Source: Bacteriovorax sp. BSW11_IV
GTDB taxonomy: Bacteria; Bdellovibrionota; Bacteriovoracia; Bacteriovoracales; Bacteriovoracaceae
Direction: 5' to 3'
Assembly: GCF_000447755.1 (NCBI RefSeq)
Contig: NZ_AUNE01000052.1
Coordinates: 124,001-188,000 of the forward strand
Length of the DNA stretch: 64,000 nt
Shown: piece after piece, positions 58,227 through 64,000 of the stretch
How positions within the stretch are numbered: the first letter of the stretch is position 1
How the letters are laid out: each line of letters opens with the position of its first letter
Translations under genes and position numbers: made by a program
The notes under the pieces: generated by a model
Told to the model about the DNA's origin: nothing
Seen by the model: the letters and a program-made list of their open reading frames with translations, nothing else
The model's database searches: none

Positions 58227-61200
58227 GTGTTTAGGGTACATTTTCACATTATTCTTTTGTTTGGGACCATATTCATAACACAGTCATGTGTAATGGATAA
58301 GGGGAGCATCACTATCTCTGGGATCGGAGATAAAATCTTAGGTGCTAAAACTCAGATGGATAAAGCGAAAGTTTTTTCTGTATCTATCGAAAATAATCAA
58401 CTCATCATTCAAGGTGAAGATCTTTTATCCGCAAAAAAAGTTTCAGTAACTGGAGATAGCTTTTCTGAAAACTTTGCCATTGAGTCTGTCTCTGCATCTA
58501 AAATCGTGGCCAATGGATTGAATAATATCTCTTTTAAAGTTGGTGCTCTTTTCAATCTCATTATCAGTGACAGTTATGGTTCTGCTACATTTTCAGTAAC
58601 GTTTGAGCTTCAAGATGGAGCGGTCACGGCCACAAAGATTCATGATATGGGAGCAGCAGAAGGTCAGGTTCTAAGATTCTCCGCAGGAGAGTGGGGGCCG
58701 GCCGATCTTTCAGGACTTAACTACGCAGGCAATTGGGATGCTTCAAGTTTGGCAGCTCCTTCTGTTTCACCAAGTGGCGGGGATTATTATATCGTTACAA
58801 GTTCAGGGGCCACAGATTTAGCAGGTGGACCAGGTACGAATTCATGGCTTGTTGGTGATTGGGCCATCTACAACGCTGTTCTTGGTCAGTGGGAGAAAGT
58901 CGCAAACGGCTCAACTGTAACTAGTTTTAACGGCAGAAACGGAGTCGTTACCGCTCAAGATGGTGACTACTCTCTTAGTGGTTTGTCTGATGTTGATATG
59001 GCAGGAGCGAGTGCGGGTAAAGTTTTAAAATATGATGGTACGAAATGGATTATGGGCGATGACCTCTCGGGAGGTGGTGCCGGTTCTGTCAGTTCAACTG
59101 AAATCGCTGACGGCTCCATTGTTGATGCAGATATCAATGCCTCTGCAAATATCTCTCAATCAAAAATTCAAAATTTAGCAACAGATCTTGCTGCAAAATT
59201 ACCTCTAACAGGAGGCACCTTAGCTGGTGCTCTTGATATGGGTGGAAATAATATTGGCAATGTCGGAACTGTTGATGGGGTAGATGTTTCATCGCTAAGT
59301 ACATCAGTTGGAACGAATACTTCAAATATTTCTACAAATGCAGGAGATATTCTTTCTTTACAAACAAGTGTTGCTACTAACGCTACAGATATTGCGACGA
59401 ACACCACTGCAATTGGCACAAAGTTCAATTCTTCAGATGTTGACACCGATATTACTTTGGCCGCGGATAGCGATGGAAAAGTCCCTTCCCAAAAGGCCAT
59501 TAAGGCCTATGTCGATAACGCAGTTACAGGTGTTGGGGCAACTGATTTTGTAAAACGTGACGGAACGATTGCAATGACTGGCTCTCTTGATGCTTCTACT
59601 TTCGGGATTAAACTTAAAGATGCAGATATCAATTATGTTACGATAAAAGCAAATAATGCAATGAGTGCAGATTTAAACTTTATACTTCCGGCAACAAATG
59701 GAACAAGTGGATATGTTCTTTCCACTGATGGTGCTGGAAATTTAAATTGGATTGCACCCACAACAGGAAGTGTCACCAATGTTGCCGTTACGGCCCCTTT
59801 ACAATCGAGTGGTGGGGCAACACCAAATTTATCCATTACACAATCAAGCTCATCTACAAATGGTTATCTCTCAAGCACAGATTGGAATACCTTTAATAAT
59901 AAGGTCGCGACATCTCGTACGATCAACGGTAAGTCTCTGGCCAGTGATGTGACATTAGTCACGACAGATATTACAGAAGGGACAAATCTTTATTTTACGG
60001 ATGCTCGCGCTAAAAGTGCAGCAGTTGTAAATTCAACTGCTGGTTCCCAAACCGATCAAGCGCCAAGTGTCGCTTCAATTAAAACTTATGTAGATACAGC
60101 AGATGCTACCAAAGTTGATAAGACTACAACTGTTAATGGTAAGGCCCTCTCAAGTAACGTTACTTTGGTAACTACTGATGTTGCAGAAGGGACAAATCTC
60201 TATTTTACAGACGCTCGAGCTAAGAGTGCTTCAGTCGTTAACTCAACTGCAGGAAGTGAAGCCGATCAAGCGGCATCTGTAAGTGCGATGAAAACGTATG
60301 TCACAAACGAAATTGATGCCAATGGAAAATGGGTTAAAACGGGAAGTGATATTTATTATAATACAGGTAACGTTGGAATAGGAACAGCGACGCCAACGTC
60401 CCAATTGCATGTTGCAGGAAGTAGTACTGATACTGTTGCTGGCTTTCCAAACTTTATTCATTTCGTTCTTGATCTTGATAACACCGCGCTTTCTGCGACA
60501 AGTAATAGAGGATTGCAATCAACAGTTAACTATAATTCTGCACTAGATAGTACTGGAACAAATGCTTCTAATGTCGGCTACTTTGTTCATAACTCTGCGG
60601 CCAATATTACTCGTGCCCATGCATCAGAAGGGGCCATCGTTTCCATGTCTACAGGTAATACCACTCACGCCGTAGGAGTGAGAGCGAGTTATTCTGCACA
60701 AAGCGGAACAATTGAAAATGCCTACGGTGTAGAAGTCGCATCTGGTGGAATTGAAGCGAATATTACTAATGGTTACGGTGTCTATGTTAAGACAGTGAAA
60801 GGAACCAATAAATGGTCATTTTTCACTAACGATGCTACTGCTCCAAGCTTCTTTGCAGGTAGTGTTGGTGTTGGAACCCAAACTCCTGATACTCAACTTG
60901 AAATAGCGGGGAGTGGAACTGGGGCCGGCAGAGGGATTTCTTCTACCGCCTATAGTAATACAAATCCAGCAGGTCTTCTTGTACTTAGAGGGGCAAGAGG
61001 AACAGAGGCGGCGCCAACGGGAATGCTAAATGGTTCACGATTAGGTTGGTTGAGTTTTAGTGGACATGATGGAACTAATTTTGTTTCTCAAAATAATCCA
61101 ACTGGTATATCTGCTAAAGCTGCTGAAGACTGGAGTGCTACTGGTCACGGTTCTTATTTATATTTTCTCACGACAGGAATTGGTCAAATTGATGGTTCAG

Positions 61201-63365
61201 TTCGCATGACAATTACTGATAGTGGTAATGTGGGAGTTGGAACAAGTTCACCTGCAGAAAAACTTGATGTAGTTGGTAATATAAAAGCAACGGCCTTTAT
61301 TGGTGATGGTTCTTCTTTAACTGGTGTCACAGCAAGTAGTACAAGTAATAATGTGAACTCAGTGATTACGGCCGATGCTGATAATAATGGAACAGGAGAC
61401 ATTCTTTTCAATACGGGAACTAATACAAGAATGGCCATAACCAATTCAGGTAAAGTAGGGGTTGGAACAACTTCACCTACAAAAGATATTCATATCTCGG
61501 CCAGCGGGACCACTTCAGGGCCAGGTATTAGACTCCAAAATACCAGTACCAATGGGGCCGATTTTCAAATGGTTGTTACCGCTGATGGCCATGGTAATGG
61601 TGCGAATAAATTTATCTTACAAGATAACAATGCAGGTGATCCACGATTGACAGTTGATGGTAACGGTAATGTTGGGATCGGTACGGCATCTCCTTCTGGA
61701 CTTTTGCACTTAGAAAAAGCAGATGCACCACTTTTAAGAATTACAAGAGGTGCAGTGTTAAATGCTCTTTTAGGAGACCTTGGAGCTACAAATAATGGGC
61801 AATTGAATCTTTATGATTCAACAGGAACCTTAGGAACCTTACTCACTTCAAGTGGCCCATCTTATTTACTTGGTGGAAATTTGGGAATCGGAACAAATGC
61901 GCCTGCTCAGCCTCTTCATATTCAATCAACATCTAATATCCCTCTTTTAGTTGAAAGTACTGATGCCGTTGCAAGAATAGAATTAAAGGATCCAACATCA
62001 TCAAATGCCATTGTAACAAGTTCAGGCCTTTTGCAATTTACAACCAATGGGACAACTGCCGCAGAAACCAGAATGACCATCGATTCTACTGGTAATGTCG
62101 GTATTGGAACGTCTGCGCCAAATGCTACGAATAAGATGACTGTAAAAGCTGGCGGGGGAGCTTCTGGAATTAGAGTTGAGTCTGAAGATGGTACGGAGGC
62201 CGGACACTTTTGGCCTTCATGGATGACTTTAAAGAAGGGTGGCACAAACACATATATGGGAATTGGACTTCAAGATGATGGTCAACAGTGGAACCTTGTT
62301 CATCATAATGATGGTTCATTTCGCATCCAAGATGTGACAGCATCTTTTGCTAATCGTTTTACAATTACGGATGTCACTGGAAACGTCGGAATTGGTGCCA
62401 CTGCTCCTACATCAAAACTGGCGATCGTCCAAACTGACGACACTGCACACAAGGGAATTAGACTTACAAATTCTGCAAATACGGCATCATTTGGTATCTA
62501 TGTTGATGCTACAGATAAAACACATATTGGTGCACCTACAGCTTCGCCAGATGCGATGGTTTTAGAAAATAGTTCCGGAATTGTTGAATTCACTGCCAAC
62601 CGTCAATGGCTAACGGGAAAAGATGGCGCAGACAATTTTTGGTATGGAACAAAAAGTGGTGACGACACTTCAAGTTTTTTTGGTGTTAAATCAGATGCTT
62701 CGAGTATTCCATCTTCTATAATGTTTAGAACTCAAAATGTTGAAAGAGCGGTTATTACAAGTGCAGGTAACGTTGGTATTGGAACTTCAAGTCCAGGTTC
62801 AAGATTGGATATCGTTGGTGGATCGGCCGCACTACATATTAGACATTCTTCTCAACCAACATTTTGGCAAGTGGGCCCTGATGGCTCAAATAATTTTATT
62901 ATATACAATCAAGCAGGTAATGGCGCCTATCTTACTAATGGTGGTACTTCCTGGGTTGCCAATTCTGATAGAAGACTTAAAAGAGATATCGAAACTATTC
63001 CTAATGCTCTTACAAAATTGAGTGAAATAGATGGTGTGACTTATTGGTATAACGAAGACGATTCTGAACAACAGCGAAGAGTTGGGGTTATTGCCCAAGA
63101 TGTAAAAAAAGTTTTACCAGAGGCGGTAACTGAAAGAAACGGTTTTCTAGGAGTTCGCTACCAAGAGATTATCCCTTTAGTTATAAATGCCACAAAAGAA
63201 TTTTATCAAAAATATCTGGTGGGTCAGTCACAACAAGATGAGAAGATTCGTCATTTAGAAGAAGAGAACGAGAAGCTTAGAGCTAAGAATGATGAGATTG
63301 AAAAGCGACTTGAAGCTCTTGAGAGGAAAATGGCCAGTCTTCCTGATGAGACCGAATCGAATTAA
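58227..63365 (+). CDS. Giant lipoprotein-anchored tail-fibre-like protein with S74 chaperone domain (fibre 2, MAT-like)
   Basis: A 1712-residue paralogue of fibre 1. It has a lipoprotein-type signal (IILLFGTIFITQSC), the shared N-terminal beta-domain, a phage-fibre-like WxxGDW/NGRNG module (~165-255), DGKVPSQKAIKAYV segments, a tandem repeat around GTNLYFTDARAKSA (two copies), and about nine shaft turns of the G(N/S/K)(V/L)G(I/V)GT type separated by variable, phage-like domains. The C-terminal S74 domain starts NSDRRLKRDIE, contains VGVIAQDVKKVLPEAV, and ends in a long coiled coil. Start GTG 58227 follows GAGGAG. A trimeric surface fibre is probable; the ligand is unknown. Confidence 0.87.
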   Translation: MFRVHFHIILLFGTIFITQSCVMDKGSITISGIGDKILGAKTQMDKAKVFSVSIENNQLIIQGEDLLSAKKVSVTGDSFSENFAIESVSASKIVANGLNNISFKVGALFNLIISDSYGSATFSVTFELQDGAVTATKIHDMGAAEGQVLRFSAGEWGPADLSGLNYAGNWDASSLAAPSVSPSGGDYYIVTSSGATDLAGGPGTNSWLVGDWAIYNAVLGQWEKVANGSTVTSFNGRNGVVTAQDGDYSLSGLSDVDMAGASAGKVLKYDGTKWIMGDDLSGGGAGSVSSTEIADGSIVDADINASANISQSKIQNLATDLAAKLPLTGGTLAGALDMGGNNIGNVGTVDGVDVSSLSTSVGTNTSNISTNAGDILSLQTSVATNATDIATNTTAIGTKFNSSDVDTDITLAADSDGKVPSQKAIKAYVDNAVTGVGATDFVKRDGTIAMTGSLDASTFGIKLKDADINYVTIKANNAMSADLNFILPATNGTSGYVLSTDGAGNLNWIAPTTGSVTNVAVTAPLQSSGGATPNLSITQSSSSTNGYLSSTDWNTFNNKVATSRTINGKSLASDVTLVTTDITEGTNLYFTDARAKSAAVVNSTAGSQTDQAPSVASIKTYVDTADATKVDKTTTVNGKALSSNVTLVTTDVAEGTNLYFTDARAKSASVVNSTAGSEADQAASVSAMKTYVTNEIDANGKWVKTGSDIYYNTGNVGIGTATPTSQLHVAGSSTDTVAGFPNFIHFVLDLDNTALSATSNRGLQSTVNYNSALDSTGTNASNVGYFVHNSAANITRAHASEGAIVSMSTGNTTHAVGVRASYSAQSGTIENAYGVEVASGGIEANITNGYGVYVKTVKGTNKWSFFTNDATAPSFFAGSVGVGTQTPDTQLEIAGSGTGAGRGISSTAYSNTNPAGLLVLRGARGTEAAPTGMLNGSRLGWLSFSGHDGTNFVSQNNPTGISAKAAEDWSATGHGSYLYFLTTGIGQIDGSVRMTITDSGNVGVGTSSPAEKLDVVGNIKATAFIGDGSSLTGVTASSTSNNVNSVITADADNNGTGDILFNTGTNTRMAITNSGKVGVGTTSPTKDIHISASGTTSGPGIRLQNTSTNGADFQMVVTADGHGNGANKFILQDNNAGDPRLTVDGNGNVGIGTASPSGLLHLEKADAPLLRITRGAVLNALLGDLGATNNGQLNLYDSTGTLGTLLTSSGPSYLLGGNLGIGTNAPAQPLHIQSTSNIPLLVESTDAVARIELKDPTSSNAIVTSSGLLQFTTNGTTAAETRMTIDSTGNVGIGTSAPNATNKMTVKAGGGASGIRVESEDGTEAGHFWPSWMTLKKGGTNTYMGIGLQDDGQQWNLVHHNDGSFRIQDVTASFANRFTITDVTGNVGIGATAPTSKLAIVQTDDTAHKGIRLTNSANTASFGIYVDATDKTHIGAPTASPDAMVLENSSGIVEFTANRQWLTGKDGADNFWYGTKSGDDTSSFFGVKSDASSIPSSIMFRTQNVERAVITSAGNVGIGTSSPGSRLDIVGGSAALHIRHSSQPTFWQVGPDGSNNFIIYNQAGNGAYLTNGGTSWVANSDRRLKRDIETIPNALTKLSEIDGVTYWYNEDDSEQQRRVGVIAQDVKKVLPEAVTERNGFLGVRYQEIIPLVINATKEFYQKYLVGQSQQDEKIRHLEEENEKLRAKNDEIEKRLEALERKMASLPDETESN
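59916..60305 (+). repeat. Tandem duplication inside fibre 2
   Basis: Two ~65-residue units in a row, each with NGK(S/A)L(A/S), (S/D)(D/N)VTLVTTD, EGTNLYFTDARAKSA, VVNSTAGS and a QA(P/A)SV...KTYV end. The DNA copies are clearly related but have diverged at many third positions, so the duplication is not very recent. Confidence 0.8.
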
Positions 63366-63369
63366 TTGT

Positions 63370-63999
63370 CTAAAGTAGCTCGTTCATCTTCGAAAAGCAG
63401 TTCGCTCCATCTTCAATTCTAGAAATCAATAAGTCTATATTAGGATTGTTGTATCCCGATTTTAAAATTTTCATGAATTGTTCTTTGTATTCAGAATTTT
63501 TTAAAAGCTCAATAAACCAATTTTCATGAATTAATTTAGTGTTTATAAATGGCATGATATTATCATTGAGATAGAATCTACCGTTCATAATTGGATTATT
63601 GTGATACTTAGTTACTAGTTCTTTTACATCATTTCGATATTGACTCTCAAGTAGGATATCAAGTAGTTTTAACTCTTTCATTCGAGATTCTGTGTAAATT
63701 CTTTTTTCTAATAACTTTATTAATGAATCAAAAGCTTTCTTAGATGACTCGTTATTGATTCTTGGTAAATTGAGATACGCTTCTACAAAAAATTCCGAAA
63801 TCTCGAAAATAGTCATATTCTCAAAAACATTGATTGCTAAAAGATCAATTGCTTGACGATCATAAGTCGTAAGAATTGAATCTAATTGAATTTTGTAATA
63901 AGCACGGTAAAGGCGATTGATCTCATCGTCGTTTTGGTTTCGACCAATCTCTGATAACATTTTGAAGAAATCGTAAATTTCTATATCTGTTGACATCAT
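63370..63999 (-). CDS. Unknown helical protein at the window edge (possibly truncated)
   Basis: A 209-residue, Leu/Ile/Asn-rich, all-helical-looking protein without signal or membrane segment (e.g. IFEISEFFVEAYLNLPRI, KAFDSLIKLLEKRIY, FIELLKNSEYKEQFMKIL). No family is recognised; the pattern suggests helical repeats. The Met at 63999 lies one base from the window end, so an upstream start cannot be excluded. It is convergent with fibre gene 2 with a 4-base gap. Confidence 0.55.
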   Translation of the reverse strand: MMSTDIEIYDFFKMLSEIGRNQNDDEINRLYRAYYKIQLDSILTTYDRQAIDLLAINVFENMTIFEISEFFVEAYLNLPRINNESSKKAFDSLIKLLEKRIYTESRMKELKLLDILLESQYRNDVKELVTKYHNNPIMNGRFYLNDNIMPFINTKLIHENWFIELLKNSEYKEQFMKILKSGYNNPNIDLLISRIEDGANCFSKMNELL

Positions 64000-64000
64000 T

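Noticed and set aside
56334-63365. Prophage tail region
   Set aside because: The fibre proteins carry lipoprotein signals and no capsid, tail, lysis or integrase genes lie near; a surface adhesin pair fits better.

Overview
The window looks like chromosomal DNA of a low-GC (roughly mid-30s percent by eye), didermic, aerobic and chemotactic proteobacterium-like organism. The best guess is Bdellovibrionota, near Bacteriovorax/Halobacteriovorax. This rests on the gene mix: Na+-NQR, a RegB/RegA redox pair, heptose (LPS) synthesis, many orphan secreted proteins, and two lipoprotein-anchored, phage-tail-fibre-like proteins ending in S74 chaperone domains that resemble the mosaic adhesive trimer (MAT) fibres of Bdellovibrio. 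The taxon is inferred, not proven.

Layout. 1-12.8 kb: the 3' part of nqrF; a divergent lysR / yceI-dioxygenase pair; a soluble histidine kinase with a thioesterase and an ASCH protein; a chemoreceptor; the RegB/RegA-type redox two-component system back to back with apbE-nqrM, the two maturation factors of Na+-NQR; and a cytoplasmic zinc-binding (CZB) chemoreceptor. 13-18.4 kb: sucA-sucB-lpd (2-oxoglutarate dehydrogenase). 18.4-24.6 kb: secreted proteins on the minus strand (a solute-binding-like protein, a large predicted alpha/beta hydrolase, a DUF3617 protein), a methyltransferase-like protein and a GYF-PilZ protein. 24.7-28.8 kb: tRNA-Leu(UAA), a lipoprotein, and three genes that resemble the NuoB, NuoCD and NuoI subunits of complex I but have lost the cluster N2 cysteines and the quinone-site histidines. 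28.8-33.2 kb: a tightly overlapped minus-strand operon yiiX-like / 2-hydroxyacid dehydrogenase / agmatinase-like / aat. 33.3-38.8 kb: map with a BFD-type iron-sulfur protein, tatC, hldD and a FliG-C-like protein. 38.9-44.6 kb: two DksA/TraR-type zinc-finger genes, each behind a clear sigma-54 (-24/-12) promoter, and a 1312-residue exported repeat protein. 44.7-50.7 kb: a tiny hydrophobic ORF with its own promoter and terminator, an AlkB-like dioxygenase, a beta-helix acyltransferase-like protein, an OhrR-controlled peroxide/aldehyde detoxification operon (gpx-ohrR-nitroreductase-yqhD), and a TetR/quinone-reductase pair with repeated operators. 50.7-56.1 kb: a 7TM histidine kinase, htpG with a sigma-32-like promoter, a half-length asparaginase-like protein and membrane/exported proteins. 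56.3-63.4 kb: the paralogous pair of S74 fibre lipoproteins (about 580 and 1712 residues). The right edge holds an unknown protein.

How the parts fit. NqrF, ApbE and NqrM point to Na+-NQR as the main NADH:quinone entry, which may explain why a complex I-like module could decay or be repurposed. RegB/RegA next to apbE suggests redox control of this step. The most unusual items are the cysteine-less NuoB-like module, the sigma-54-driven DksA-like pair, the fibre pair and the small-ORF transcription unit upstream of alkB.
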